Of a stretch of DNA of 64,000 bases, positions 1-11,379 are shown piece after piece. How positions within the stretch are numbered: position 1 is the stretch's first letter; every line of letters starts with the position of its first letter. This DNA comes from Ctena decussata. Taxonomy: Eukaryota; Mollusca; Bivalvia; Lucinida; Lucinidae. Made by a program: the position numbers and the translations under genes. The stretch is from contig OZ022502.1 of assembly GCA_963989385.1 (NCBI GenBank), forward strand, positions 46,865,454 to 46,929,453, written 5' to 3'. The notes beneath the pieces are model-generated. The model saw only the letters and a list, made by a program, of their open reading frames with translations. It did not search any database and was not told the DNA's origin.

Positions 1-1690
1 GTGCCGTAAAAAGGTCAAGGTCAACCCAAAGTCATAATTCAAACAATCCTGATAGTACTTGAGTACCCAATGCTACATACCAAGTTTCAAAGCCATCGGT
101 CGATTGGTTTTGGAGAAGAAGAGTTTTAAATCTTTTTACCCCAAATGGGCGTGACAGCCATGTTGGTCATGTGACCTTGATTGTTTGAACAAAATTTCGT
201 ATCCTCAACCCCTGGAGGCTCTATATCAAATTTTGTTTCAATTGGCCCCATGGCTTTTGATGAGATTGTTTGTAATTGTCCAAATATGAGAGTTCAGGGT
301 CAAAGGTCAAAGACTTACTTAGACCTCTTGTACTCACAAATCTTCATGTACTTATTAAGATGAATATATATACAAATTTTTAGGCCTTAATCCTCAAATC
401 TTTCTATGAAATCTTATGTTCTAGCATTTTCCTATATTTGACTTTGCCGTAAAATAGGTCAAGGTCAACCAAAGGTCATAATGTGAACAATTTTGATAGT
501 ACTTGAACACCCAATGCTACATACTAAGATTCAAGACTATCGGTCGATTGGTTCTGGAGAAGAAGAGTTTTTTTACCCTATATGAGCGTGGCAGCCATGT
601 GGGTCATGTGACCTGGACTGTTTGAACAAAACCCCGGAGGCTTATATAAAATGATGTTTTAATTGGCCCCATGGCTTTTGATGAGATAGTTTGAAATTGT
701 CAAAATATAAGAAGTCAGGGTCAAAGGTCAAAGAATGACCTTGACCTCTTGTACTCACAAATCTACATGTTCTTATTAAGATGAATGTATATACAAATTT
801 TAGGCCTTAATCCTCAAAACGTTCTATGAACTCTTATGTTCTAACATTTTCCCATATTTGACCTTGCTGTAAGAAAGATCAAGGTCAACCAAAGGTAATA
901 ATTTGAACAATCTTGATAGTACTTGAGTACCCAATGCTACATACAAATTTTGAAGGCCATCGGACAATTGGTTATGGAGAAGAAGATTTTTAATGCTTTT
1001 TACCATATATAGGCGTGGTGGTCATGTGACCCGGACCGATTGAATAATTTTTTTTTCGTTCAACCCCCGGAGGCTATATTTAATTTTGTTTGAATTGGCT
1101 CAGTGGCTTATGAGTAGATTGTTTGAAATTGTCAAAATATGAGAGATCTTGGTCAAAGGTCAAAGAATGACCTTGACCTCTTGTACTAAAAATCTTCATG
1201 TACTCATTAAGATGAATGTATATACTAATTTTTAGGCCAAAATCTTCAATAGATTCCATGAAATCTTATGTTCTAGCATTATCCTATATAAAAGCACCAG
1301 AAAACAAATTTGACCTTGCCGTAAAAAAAGGTCAAGGTTAACCAAAGGTCATAATTTGGACAATCTTTGTAGTACTCGCGTACCCAATGCTACATACCAA
1401 GTTTCAAGGCCATCAGCCTATTGGTTCTGGAGAAGAAGATTTTTTTTAAAAAATGCCATATATGGGCGTGGCGGTCATGTTGGTCATGTGACCAGGACCG
1501 TTTGAACAATTTTTCGTTCCTAAGACCCCTGGAGACTGCATATGAAATGTGGTTACAATTGGCTGAGCGGTTTCAGAGGAGAAGTCGTTTAAAATTGTGG
1601 ACGGACGACGGACTGACGACAGACGAACGACGGAGCCTACCTATCCTATAAGCTCCAGCGGAGCCGCTGGCTCAGGTGGGCTAAAAATCG
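1..1690 (+). repeat. AGGTCA-rich tandem repeat array, forward copies
   Basis: About four diverged units of roughly 430-450 bp. Each has the same order of landmarks: a CTTGCCGTAA..GGTCAAGGTCAACC block, 'CCCAATGCTACATACCAAG', 'TGGTTCTGGAGAAGAAG', 'TATATGGGCGTGGC', 'GGTCATGTGACC', then 'GGTCAAAGGTCAAAG'. The 'gggcgtg' landmark recurs near 147, 583, 1010 and 1464. The array ends in a short GACGACGGA tract and the module 'AAGCTCC...GGCTCAGGTGGGCTAAAAA' (1645-1685). No conserved frame runs through it, so it reads as non-coding dispersed/tandem repeat DNA. Confidence 0.85.
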
Positions 1691-1715
1691 AATTAAAATT
1701 TGTTTTAATTATTAC

Positions 1716-1890
1716 TATTATAAGCTCACCTAAGCCTAATTGCTCATAGGAGAGCTTATGGCATTCCCAGGCATCCGGCGGCCGTCCGTCGTCTGTCCGT
1801 CGTCAACATTTTCAAAAATCTTCTTATCTGAAACCACTGGGCTATTGAAGCCATGTTTCATATGGAGTCCACCTAGGTTAGTGTTAACAA
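1716..1890 (-). repeat. Terminal module of the same repeat superfamily, inverted
   Basis: Starts 'TATAAGCTCACCTAAGCC', then a CCGTCCGTCGTC tract and 'CATTTTCAAAAATCTTCTTA'. These are the reverse complement of the end seen at 1600-1690 and near 23500-23595, so two elements meet tail to tail around 1690-1716. From 1890 to 2110 I see only AT-rich DNA with a short palindromic stretch 'GGGATTCAGAAGAAAGTC' that recurs near 25990. Confidence 0.6.
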
Positions 1891-2113
1891 TATTTTTTTT
1901 TCAAATTACTGTACATATACAAAACAATACAAATTCATAATAAGAATTCATAATAAGATAACCTATTTTACAGTAGCTTAAAAGGGATTCAGAAGAAAGT
2001 CTTGCGACTTGTATAATCTGTATCCCATTGTTACTGTAAATAAAGTTGTATAGAATAAGTGATTCGAAATACATTATTTCCACTTTTAAATTTGAAACTG
2101 GTTTAACTTATAT

Positions 2114-2389
2114 CTATCTATATCTATACTGCATCACCCCCTCGCGGGGATTACGTGCAGGTGCGCGTCTGAGCGGTGTTAGTAGCAGAGTTATAAAAAT
2201 ATCATTTCTTCTCTGTTCCAGAGAACGCCAGCCAAGGTGGGGCAGCATTTCTGTTACACTTGCTTGTGTGTAGTAGTTGTCAAGTGTCCACCTAGCTGCC
2301 CTACGCTGAACCATTTCAATTTTACGAGTATATTTTTGAGTGTTTGGACTCCAGACAGATGAAGAATACTCCATCAATGGACACACCAA
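2114..2389 (-). pseudogene. LINE ORF2 C-terminal tail fragment
   Basis: 91 codons with the post-RT signature of CR1/jockey-type LINEs: 'PLMEYSSSVWSP', 'IEMVQRRAARW', and 'GWRSLEQRR' near the end. It is separated from the RT piece by a frame change near 2392. The frame ends in the TATAGA-rich 3' terminus of the element. Confidence 0.75.
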
Positions 2390-2395
2390 TATCTT

Positions 2396-4111
2396 CTATG
2401 CCATTTTACGGATAGCTGGGGATTTCGTCCTTATGTTGCGTTTGATGAATCCAAAGAACCGGCTTGCTGATATGCATATTTTCTGGATATGATTGTTAAA
2501 AGACAGGTTGCTACCGATTTCCACACCCAAATACTTGGAGCTTCCAACTGATTCGAGAATTTGACCGTGCAGCATGTACTCACTAGGGACTGGGGTTTTA
2601 GCTCGTGTGACATGGATGACGACACACTTACTTGGATTGAAATCCATGTCCCATTGCACTTCCCATTCATGAAGGCGATCAAGGTCCTGCTCTAATATTT
2701 GAGTATCTTGCAAGTTGGAAACTGCCAAGTAGATGGCCGTGTCGTCAGCTGCCAACCGTACCTTTGATCTAGTCCTGTCTGGTAGGTCGTTATGCAAATC
2801 AGGAAAAGTATTGGGCCCAGGACGGAACCTTGAGGGACCCTAGATGTCACAGGCACTGTATCTGACTTTTCATTTTCGAGAACAACAGTTTGTGTTCGGC
2901 CGGAGAGGAATGCCTGTATCCATTTCAAGCTGGGACCTCTGATTCCATAGCGATGCAGTTTTAGCAGGAGTTTCTGATGACTGACCTTGTCGAATGCTTT
3001 AGAGATGTCGAGCAAGACAAGGTCTGTTTGGCTGCCTCCTAAAGAGTTCCTCATAAGATCTTCTACAAGAGTCACTAGCTGGATCTCACATGAACGCTTG
3101 CTTCTAAAACCATGCTGCATATCGTACATTAGGTTGTACTGGTCCATGTGAGAAACAACATTAATTTTGTTGTGACAATGTGCTCTAGCACCTTACACAG
3201 GATGCTAGTTAGAGATATTGGCCTGTAGTTGGAAGCAAGGCTAGTATCTCCCTTCTTGAAAAGAGGACAGACATATGCAGTGTTCCAGGCTTTAGGCACC
3301 CTACCAGTATCTCGAGACTTCTGGTATATGACCTGCAGTACTGGAGCAATAACGTCACGCAGTCTTGGAAGGACAAGGGGTTTCTGTTGGTAAGGTCCTG
3401 CAGCCTTGTGGGGATTTAGATCCTTTAACAATTTCAATATTTCGTTAAGAGAGACTGTCATATTTGGCATCTGGGGAACAGAGCTAAGGATTTCACTGGG
3501 TATTGGGATGGATGAAGCAAACCATCGTCCACATAGTCCTGTACTGCCATAAGTGAAAGCTGGCTGAGATTAAGTGGTGTTTTAGGTGTGAAGACTGACT
3601 GGAATTGCTGGTTAAGGATGTTAGCTTTGTCGGTAGTGTTTGTGTGTAACTGACCGTTTTGTTCCAGAGGTGCTGAGCCTTTTGAGTCCATTTTAGTGTT
3701 TTTCAGTAGAGAGTACAGCTTTTTAGTGGCAAGAGTGTTCACTTGGGGATCAGTGTCTGTCTGAGAATCAGAATTTGAATTGGGGTCAATGGAATTTGCA
3801 ATGCCCAATATTTCTTCTATATACCTGTTGTGAGCCTCATTGAGTTTTTTATTGACCAGGTGTTTAGGTTCAAGGTGGGCGTGTCTGTTTGCAGGGCGTC
3901 TGTGCTTTTTGTATTTGTCGTACAAACTGTCCCTTTTGCGCATTGTCCGCTTAATGTCTTGTGTGATCCAGGGCAGTGACGACTTAGTACTGATAGACCG
4001 CTGAGAACCATATTGCTCTATACCACTTTGTAAGGCCCTCTTGAAATCCTCCCAGAGTGAGTTGACTGATCTACCTTCATAAGTGGACAAAAAATACTTC
4101 TGGAATGCCAA
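2396..4111 (-). pseudogene. LINE ORF2 reverse transcriptase, frameshifted
   Basis: A 217-codon open stretch (4111-3458) covers the endonuclease-RT linker. RT follows in overlapping open pieces (3470-3129, 3147-2692, 2797-2396). Visible motifs are 'DLNPHKAAG', 'YRPISLTSILCKVLE', 'DISKAFDKV' (first catalytic aspartate) and 'VPQGSVLGPILFLI', followed by 'AADDTAIY' in place of the usual F/YADD box. Alanine in the aromatic position, together with at least three frame changes, argues against activity. It belongs with the endonuclease fragment upstream and the C-terminal piece at 2114-2389. Confidence 0.85.
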
Positions 4112-4114
4112 TAT

Positions 4115-5151
4115 GTGTGTTTCTAGACCCTCCCAGTCAGCTTTTTTTTAATATAAAAACATAAGTCTAGGTTTCTGCTTGGACATCTGGGGCTTTATAA
4201 AGACCTCGGAGAGGACAGCATCATGGTCTGCAATGCCAGGCAGCACTACAACAGATTTGACTAAGGTCGGATTGTCAATGAGAAACAAATCCAAGATGTT
4301 CTCAATCCTGGTTGGTTGGTTACTACTTGTGTAAGGTCAAATTCATTAAGTAGGTCAGTAAAGTCTGGTTGGTGTATTTGCAATCAATGAAATGACGGGT
4401 ACATGGTCATTCCATGTGAATTTGAGGTAGTTGAAATCCCCCAAAACCCAAACATGGCCTTTAACGGGGCGTACCATTTCAATAGATGTTCTGAATTCTT
4501 CAGAGCTGTCAACTTCTTACTCTCTAGGCTTAGGCTCTTAAGCTGCTATGTGAAGAGGGACCGACCCAGAAAGTTGCAGCTTGACCCAAAAATTTCACAA
4601 TCAGTTTCTCAGTCTTGGACCCTGTTTGCAATGTACAGGTTTTTAACCAGGATAAAAACACCACCCCCTCTAGATCTTCGGTCCCGCCTAAACATGGTGT
4701 ATCCCAGACTGTCTGGAATAAACTCGGCATTATAAATATCTGAGGTCAGCCAGGACTCGGTGCAGGTCACAATATCAGGGCTATACAGGTCAGGCATAGC
4801 GTGAAATTGGTCACGTTTATCTTGGGCCTTTATGGAGCGGGCATTCAAGTTGAGGACTTTCCGGGTTGCATTCCCAAGCCTGTGACTGTTGGTTCTCTGC
4901 CCAGCAGAAGAGACTGATGACCGGCTGGTTGAATCAGACAAGATATTGAAACTGTTATTGGACGCAAAGGATGCCAGATTGTAGTCTAGCACTGAAACGG
5001 AGTGGTTTGGCGCACCACATGCCAAGCAAACCCAGGAGAAATCCGTGTTTTCAGTGTGAAAAACATAGGAGTTGTCCCCCATATCCTGACATACTGGGTG
5101 GTACCATTGTGAACAATTTTCACACATGATACCTATGTCAGTCACATCCAA
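4115..5151 (-). pseudogene. LINE ORF2 N-terminal part: PHD finger and endonuclease, broken
   Basis: The first 180 codons are open (5151 to 4609). They show a Cys/His cluster (C-E-N-C, W-Y-H, C-L-A-C), then endonuclease motifs: 'LNARSI', 'TESWL' with the catalytic glutamate, and 'RRDRRSRGGGVFIL'. The frame stops near 4609. The rest of the endonuclease continues in other frames to about 4115 and includes 'GDFN' (near 4430) and an 'ADHDAVLSEV' segment matching the C-terminal S/A-DH catalytic motif (near 4225). The enzyme would nick target DNA for target-primed reverse transcription. The frameshifts and stops make this copy dead. Confidence 0.8.
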
Positions 5152-5289
5152 TGATATATTAGTATGAAAATCGGAGAATCTTCGGAGAATTGCAAATCTA
5201 CCATAAATATCGATATTTTAGAACAGAAGACTCTTCATACTAGGAAATTTACGAATTCAAGAATATATTAATCAAGATTGCTAGGTTTT

Positions 5290-5632
5290 ATTACTGGTCT
5301 CTCAAAGCTCTAGGTTGAGGGAACGAACGTTTGTTCGCGGGGTTTTGGTCACATGACCAAGATGGCCGCCACACCAATTTATAGTAAAACCCTTCAAAAA
5401 TCTTCTTCTCCAGAACTGAAAGGCCTATGACCTTGACACTTGGTATGTAGCATTTGGCGCTCGAGCCCATCATAGTTTGTACAAATGATGACCGTAGGTT
5501 GACCTTGACCTAATTTATGACACGGTCAACTTTGGTACTTCATGCTTTTATATAGGAAAAAGGTTAAACTGTATATTTTCAGAAACTATTTAAGTCTAAG
5601 GTATAATATATGGTACACATGTATTTAAAATG
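5290..5632 (-). repeat. Single inverted copy of the AGGTCA-rich repeat
   Basis: On the plus strand it reads 'GGTCACATGACCAAGATGG', then 'AAATCTTCTTCTCCAGAAC', 'TTGGTATGTAGCATTTGG' and 'GTTGACCTTGACC'. This is the unit of the 1-1690 array in opposite orientation. The gap 5156-5290 shows nothing recognisable. Confidence 0.75.
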
Positions 5633-5640
5633 GAAATGTC

Positions 5641-5712
5641 TAGTGACAGTCGGCTGGTAATAGCCATTTTGCGTTAAAATCGCTATTGACAGTCGACTGG
5701 TGATAGCCATTA
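5641..5712 (+). repeat. Two units of the palindromic 43-bp minisatellite
   Basis: Contains 'GACAGTCGACTGG' and 'GCGTTAAAATCGCTATT', diverged versions of the unit forming the array at 7226-7440. It directly abuts the SINE-tail-like block at 5713-5835. Confidence 0.7.
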
Positions 5713-5835
5713 AGGGGTTCCATTGCATACAATCTTTCAATATCACCCTTCCGTCCGCTCGGCATGACTGAAATACTATTGACAGGGCCGTAAAACGTCA
5801 AGTGATTCATCTGTCTCATAACTGGAAAACTGTTT
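5713..5835 (+). repeat. SINE 3'-tail-like block, copy 1 of 3
   Basis: 'GGGGTTCCATTGCATACAAT' followed by 'ATGACTGAAATACTATTGAC'. The same block recurs at 11985-12110 and, attached to a tRNA-like head, at 13385-13490. It therefore looks like the body/tail of that SINE family without its head. The family name is uncertain. Confidence 0.6.
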
Positions 5836-5867
5836 ATGGGATTGGCATGCAAATCATACTAAAATTA

Positions 5868-5960
5868 GACTCGGCCTCCGTGGCAGGTGGTTAAACGGAC
5901 TAATGACCATTATCACTGCTTTGGGATCGAGCCTTGCTCGGGTAAAAGTTCTGCTCGCGG
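5868..5960 (+). mobile_element. Degenerate tRNA-derived SINE head
   Basis: 'GGCCTCCGTGGCAGGTGGTT' resembles an A box and 'GGGATCGAGCC' a B box, about 35 bp apart. The region downstream to 6180 shows no recognisable SINE body. Tentative. Confidence 0.35.
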
Positions 5961-6383
5961 AAGGGCATGTGATTTTCTGCAGGAACTACTGATTTCCCCT
6001 AACTTTGTATATCACAGATATACATACGCTAGGGTTTATAGTAGGATGATCAGAACGGTTACCTACCACCAGCTAATCATGACTCTAAAAAGGCATTATT
6101 TTAAACATTTCGGCCTACGCCTCTGCACAGATGGCTCGCTTACAAAATTAGTAGACTATTGAAAAGACCGCGGAGATGCACGGCTTACCCAAAACAAGCA
6201 GCAAGATCACTTCTTAGTATTCTGTTCTCTATTTCTTTTTTGCTTTTTTTTTTCCTTTTTTTTTGTCGGCTCCTCCTCCCCTTCTGTCACCATATTTTTT
6301 CACATATCGTGTAAATTTAATTACAAATGTACAGTTTGACGATAACTCCTATCTTACAATTTATACAATCGACTGCAGTATTT

Positions 6384-6522
6384 GTATGTATGTATGTATG
6401 TATGTATGTATGTATGTATGTATGTATGTATGTATGTATGTATGCACACTGGTACGCACGTAGGCACACGCGCATGTAGATACGCATGTATGTATGTATG
6501 TATGTATGTATGTATGTATGTA
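6384..6522 (+). repeat. (GTAT)n microsatellite, interrupted
   Basis: Uninterrupted GTAT repeats at about 6384-6443, a diverged middle rich in CACG/CATG, then GTAT repeats at about 6487-6522. Open frames here translate to MYVC or IHTY repeats and are simple-sequence artefacts. A T-rich tract lies at 6236-6265. Confidence 0.95.
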
Positions 6523-6558
6523 CGTGCATGCTCAGATGGAAGTTTGTGTAAAGACATA

Positions 6559-6799
6559 AAGGGCCCGGATAGTGTAGTGGATTCAGCACTCGCTTTCCAC
6601 CTCTGCGGCCGGGGTTCGATTCCCGGCGTCGTCATGTGAGAGGGTAGTAATCGCCCGTCCGAGGTCGGTGGTTTCTCCGGGTACTCCGGTTTCTTCCACC
6701 AGTATACGACCACAAACGCGCCAACATCCGTGCCATCGAGAGTATTTAAATAAGTTCGCGTGAGCTTTCAATGCGTTCGATGTAAAATAAAGTGAACAT
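6559..6799 (+). mobile_element. Full-length tRNA-derived SINE with target duplication
   Basis: The head 'GGGCCCGGATAGTGTAGTGG' carries an A box and 'GGGGTTCGATTCCCGG' a B box. The body includes 'CTCCGGGTACTCCGG' and the 3' end reads AATAAAGTGAACAT. The copy is bracketed by the 10-bp direct repeat TAAAGACATA at 6549-6558 and 6800-6809, the expected mark of LINE-driven insertion. RNA polymerase III transcription from the internal boxes is known for such elements. It has no coding capacity. Confidence 0.85.
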
Positions 6800-7225
6800 T
6801 AAAGACATACATATTAACGTGATACAGCATATATATTATTTCCTATGTGTATGATTTCCATGCATGAATACATATGTACGAGTATAGCTGCTTCTACGAT
6901 GTATGTATGCATGTATGTACGTATAGGAAAACCTATAAAATACATATGTATAAAAACAGGTCTTAGTGCTTGCAAATACAGTATATATGCAAGCTATCAA
7001 TATTCTGTTATCTATTGACGGCATAAAAGTATATGAAATCGTGGCTACTCGTTAACTTTGAAGTTCGAAGGATTGTAAAAATAGTGCAATAAAGTTATCA
7101 GTACATGTAACTCATAAATTAGAGTGCAACAATAAATTCAAAGAAGGAAGCTTGCTGATAAATAGAATTTGCCCTTCTTGGACAAAAAGAAATTGTCATT
7201 AGCGTTTCTAATGTTATTCGTGTTG

Positions 7226-7440
7226 CTACCAGTCAATTGGCAGTAGAGACTTTACGTGGAAATCACTATTACCAGTCATCTGGCAATAGTGATTTTACGT
7301 TAAAATCGCTATTACCAGTCGACTGGTAATAGCGATTTCAATGTAAAATGGCTATTACCAGTCAATTGCCAATAGCGATTTTAACGTAAACTCGCTATTG
7401 CCAGTTGACTGGCAATAGCCACTCCGATTTAAAATACGAG
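7226..7440 (+). repeat. 43-bp minisatellite built of two alternating palindromes
   Basis: Five tandem units. Each has a half-site palindrome, consensus CTATTACCAGTC and its reverse complement, followed by a second palindrome around GATTTTACGTTAAAATC. In the central unit the palindrome is perfect over 36 bp (7303-7338, arms AAATCGCTATTACCAGTC and its complement). Two more units lie at 5641-5712. Substitutions often hit both arms (GACTGG/CCAGTC, CAATTG variants), which hints that pairing was kept. No coding capacity. Confidence 0.85.
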
Positions 7441-9190
7441 GGGTGATAAAAACAAAGTTCCCGGAAATGTGCTGTATTCTCTTAACTATTTTATTTTCCC
7501 CACTTTGCGACTTAAATGTATTTTTGATTCATATCATACAACGCACAAGCGTTAACAAAAAATCCTTTTAACATATACTGCTACAATTCACATCATACTG
7601 AAAGATTTTGTTGGTTAATGATTGTGCTCATACTTATTTCTTAAAAAACTGACTTTCGGAGACGGGCTTTACCTATAATTTGCCTGTTATAAGCATTGGT
7701 GAAATGAACAACTTGCTGTAAGTGCTTTTTCGAATGCATAGGAACTAAGATTTAAATGTAATTTGAAGTAAACTTTCCCGAATTGAATTACCCTACAAAT
7801 GTGATCACATTTTATTAAACGAGTTACAATGACTATCCTAAAATATGTTGCATCAGTTGAATTACCCTAAAAATGGAAACTTTTAACCAGTCACAGTAGC
7901 TATCCTATAGAGACAGCATGTTTTTAAAACAACAATAGTGCAGCCTCTGGGCGAGCTGTTCCTTATACATGTAAAATGCAGTCTTATCAGGATTTGTACT
8001 TACTGCGTCTCACTATTAAGGAAAGCTTATGATAACTTGCTTCAGTTTGGCTTCCTTTACTGATCATGGCACCACTATCCCAGAGCTTGGTCATTTTGTT
8101 GGGTATATATGTTTATAGAATAGGACTCTAGCTAGTAGGTAGGTGATTTATATTTAATTTAATAAACATCAGATTATGCATATAAATCAATAAAAAAATT
8201 GCTTTTGTTGCATACTGAAAGGTGTCAAGCAGAAATTGATTTTGAAGTCAGCCAGCAAGTAGTTTGAAATGTTGCCATTTAGGCTTTCAAACATTTCAGC
8301 ACAGCTATAGGCTGAAATAGACAGCAACACATTTTATATGACACTGTTTAAAATATTTATGATAGTAAATCTAATCTTTAATAAAAACATAAACACGTTC
8401 TTTCAAGAGCAATAGGTACATTCGAAAGACTTGAAGGTGGATCAGAGAACAAGTGATCAAGGGATTACATTTATCCCGGCCAGCGCTTTTGTTTAATTAA
8501 ATCAAACTTAACACAAAACTTAATTGCAAATCCGATACAAGTTTCGATTTATGTGACCTTGATCTTAGGGCGGCAGTAACGATGATGTCAACTAATCATT
8601 TTCAATTTTCGGAAGTAAATTTTGCCCTACATATATATTAAAATGCTTCTTTCTAGTATACCGACACTAAAAGCAAACATTTACAACGGATGCCTAAGTC
8701 CTAATTATTGCTTGCTGTATGGCTTTATCCAGGGGCCAACCCGGGAGATTATATATCCCTTGTTAAAAAACTCCTACAGAGATACAATGAACCAGATATG
8801 AAAAGCTGACATGCAGTTGCAGAGATATGAGCAACCATAAAAGTTTAATGCAAAACTTTCACATAATGAAAATGTCTATGTCCTTATTATTGACCTGGGC
8901 TCTGCCCCAGGGGCCTTACTGTGGATGTTAGATATTCCAGATCAACGGTTATGCCATAGAGATATCATGATCAAAATATGGAAAAGAACTTATATACTCG
9001 TCAAAACAAATTCCGCCGCGATTTTTAAACGTGATATTGAGGATTTAATTCAACATTTTCAAATTATTTTGTTTTTGATTAGTTGCCACAACATTTGTCC
9101 ACGGAAAACTTTTGAACGTCTCAGTTTCCTGCCTGAGTGTATAGAGTTACCTCGCATAACTAGTAAACTATAGAAACTGAGACTAGGCGC
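7441..9190. other. Unassigned AT-rich stretch
   Basis: I see no repeat family, RNA gene or coherent coding frame here. The only open frame above 80 codons (8925-9173) has no recognisable motif and no supporting context. Two weakly similar 'GGGCTCTGCCCCAGGGGCC'-like spots (8735, 8900) are too short to interpret. Confidence 0.5.
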
Positions 9191-9193
9191 TTA

Positions 9194-9208
9194 ATGCGCA
9201 TGCGCAGT
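9194..9208 (+). promoter_or_regulatory. NRF-1-like palindromic site
   Basis: 'TGCGCATGCGCAG' matches the NRF-1 consensus (Y)GCGCAYGCGC(R), which in animals usually marks CpG-type promoters. No first exon or other promoter element is recognisable on either side, so function is unproven. Confidence 0.35.
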
Positions 9209-11330
9209 TCCGTTACGTTTGCCTCGTGTAATTCTTGAGAAACCCTACATTCTAGAAACATCTAAATCAAATCTGAACAAACGTTCAAATGGCGAGCATT
9301 GCATCTTAAAGTGTGCGAGACTGTAAATTACCTCCCTTTGAATAAAAACTATACGAAATTTGATTTTCAGATTATGGGCTTATCAGTCATGAATTTTAGT
9401 TCTGCTTTTCTGGACATGTGAATACATTTCTTTGCAACAGTTTAAAACGAGAATGCATCAGTTTATTGCAAAAGCGTGTCAGCCATGCAGTTTTGAAATG
9501 TTTATGACAATGCCAGTGCAACTATAGAAAGTTTGGCTGTTGTGCCTATACGTTGAAATGTAGAAGTGAGAAGTTATCGTGAAAACCGTTTTGAATTCCG
9601 ATTTTCTTTAAAATTTGTATATCATGCATCTGGAATCCAATGAATGTGTCTAAGAAGTACAGATCAAAAAAAACATAAAGAAAACGCGATTCGTTTTCAC
9701 GAGAATCTCGGGAAATTTAGAAATAACCCCACTTAAAACTGAAAGTTGCGCAAACTGTCGGTTTACATTAAAATTTTGAAACCTGTCTGTCTAGCAATAT
9801 AAAAAAAAGTTATATCAGTACATAATGACTCTTTTTAGCTCATTTGTTATGGTACCTTTTCAGAAAAAGATGCTAAAGTTAGTGCGGCGGAACTTATTTT
9901 GACTAGTATATATGGTAACAGAGATATAAACAAGACAAAACTTTGAAGAAAAAGTTGACAAACGGACAAACTGTTGGACGAACAAATGGACAAACAAATG
10001 ACTGAACGGATGAAAAGACAGAACTTATAAATTTACTCCTGAAATACTTATGCTGGGTGTATAGGTAAGAATCGTTCAAAAAGAAAAATGTAATTACATG
10101 AGTCAAATATATACATAACAATGCCATTTCCTGGTATAAAGAATGAGCTGTAAGCTGCTTTGATCCTTTCTACGAAACTATGTGTAAGTCCAATATGCCC
10201 TTTTATCATTAAACATGTGGGGGTGGTGTAATTCAAGAGCAGATACCTTGCTTTGCGGTATAAAATGGAATTATTTTCATCAGGTTTCATAAATTTCACT
10301 TAATGACAATTCGTTATATATGTGATGTACGCTTTCAGTTGAACTATTCCAGCGATACGACGACAACCCCATATGTCTGCAACAGCATTAGCTGTCTATC
10401 ACAAGTCTTAATCAACTAGCAACAAAGCTACATTGGCAATATTAGTCAAAATTCAACCGTAGTGTTATGATTACTCTTCTAAATGCTACACATGGTAATA
10501 AATTGATATAATCTTGATTATGACAAAGCTTGCAGATACATCCTTGCAGCTGGGTGAGTTGGACATTTGCTAGACAGCTAGTGATGCTAGATATCAAGCC
10601 GTGTTCTCGTTTAATTGGAATAGTTCGACTTAAAGCATAAAACATTATCCAACGAATTCCCAGCATCTCTTTATGATATCTTATCAAAATACTCCCGTGT
10701 TACAAGGTGAGTTATCTGCCCTTGATTTACCCCACCCCGACATATTTACCGATTAAAGGTGACGTTCGACTTCGAAATCATTTCGTAAATAGGATCGAAA
10801 CAGGTTACAAAATTCGTAATGAACCTCAAGATAAGTTTTTAAGTTTATGTGAAGTAATTTCTATTAATAATTTGTGGCTATAAACGTACCCACTTTGCTA
10901 TTAGAATCGATAACGTTAGCAGGGCCGGGTAATGTTACCGGTCGTTAGTGGCGCGTGCAAAAAACTGGTCAGACATAAGTCAATAATTTTGTATGGTTTG
11001 AATCACAAAAGGACAAGGTTCACGAAGGGTCAAAATCGGCCCTGTCTCAGAAATTGATGAAATTTTGTTATATCATATTTATATGTTTCCTGCGATTGAA
11101 AATGGATTTTTTTAAAGTCTCGCGTGTTATTTACGCAATTGTGACGTCATTAAAATACCCTACCCCACGCGACGTACTTAATGATTTTATGACGTTAACG
11201 ACGTTATTCAACTTATAAGTTTGCTGTGTAGCTCTTTTCCGTATGCTCTGTGCTGCCACTCTTTAACGAGGTTTAATATATTTGCTATTTCTTTTCTGCG
11301 GGAGCTCGTATGTATATGTTAATCTTTATA
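9209..11330. other. Unassigned DNA
   Basis: No gene recognised. A short stretch at 11007-11045 ('AAAGGACAAGGTTC' ... 'ATCGGCCCTGT') recurs inverted at about 14562-14600, suggesting scattered remains of one repeat family. Small frames at 9903-10687 lack motifs. Confidence 0.45.
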
Positions 11331-11334
11331 ATTA

Positions 11335-11376
11335 ACCCCCCCCCCGCCTTCCCCCCCCCCCCCCCCCCCCCCCCCG
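11335..11376 (+). repeat. Poly(C) tract
   Basis: Cytosine run interrupted by a few G/T bases. Similar runs occur at 12977-13032 and 59309-59327. Such tracts are error-prone in assemblies. Confidence 0.9.
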
Positions 11377-11379
11377 CGT

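Larger units (their letters stand above)
2110..5155 (-). mobile_element. Decayed CR1-like non-LTR retrotransposon (LINE)
   Basis: Read on the minus strand the parts lie in normal LINE order: PHD-type zinc finger, apurinic endonuclease, linker, reverse transcriptase and C-terminal tail. They are spread over all three frames with several stops. The 3' end runs into a short TATAGA-type microsatellite (about 2108-2135), as is typical of CR1/L2 ends, and no poly(A) is visible. The 5' end seems cut just outside the PHD finger near 5155, and no first ORF is visible. The PHD plus endonuclease plus RT layout fits invertebrate members of the CR1/L2 group (family knowledge). The precise clade is inference. 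Confidence 0.88.

Noticed and set aside
6263..6713. Frames of 66-119 codons over the GTAT repeat and SINE
   Set aside because: MYVC/IHTY repeats are simple-sequence translation, and the remainder is SINE sequence.
7226..7440. CRISPR-like array
   Set aside because: There are no unique spacers: both parts of each unit are repeated palindromes, and the context is animal repeat DNA.
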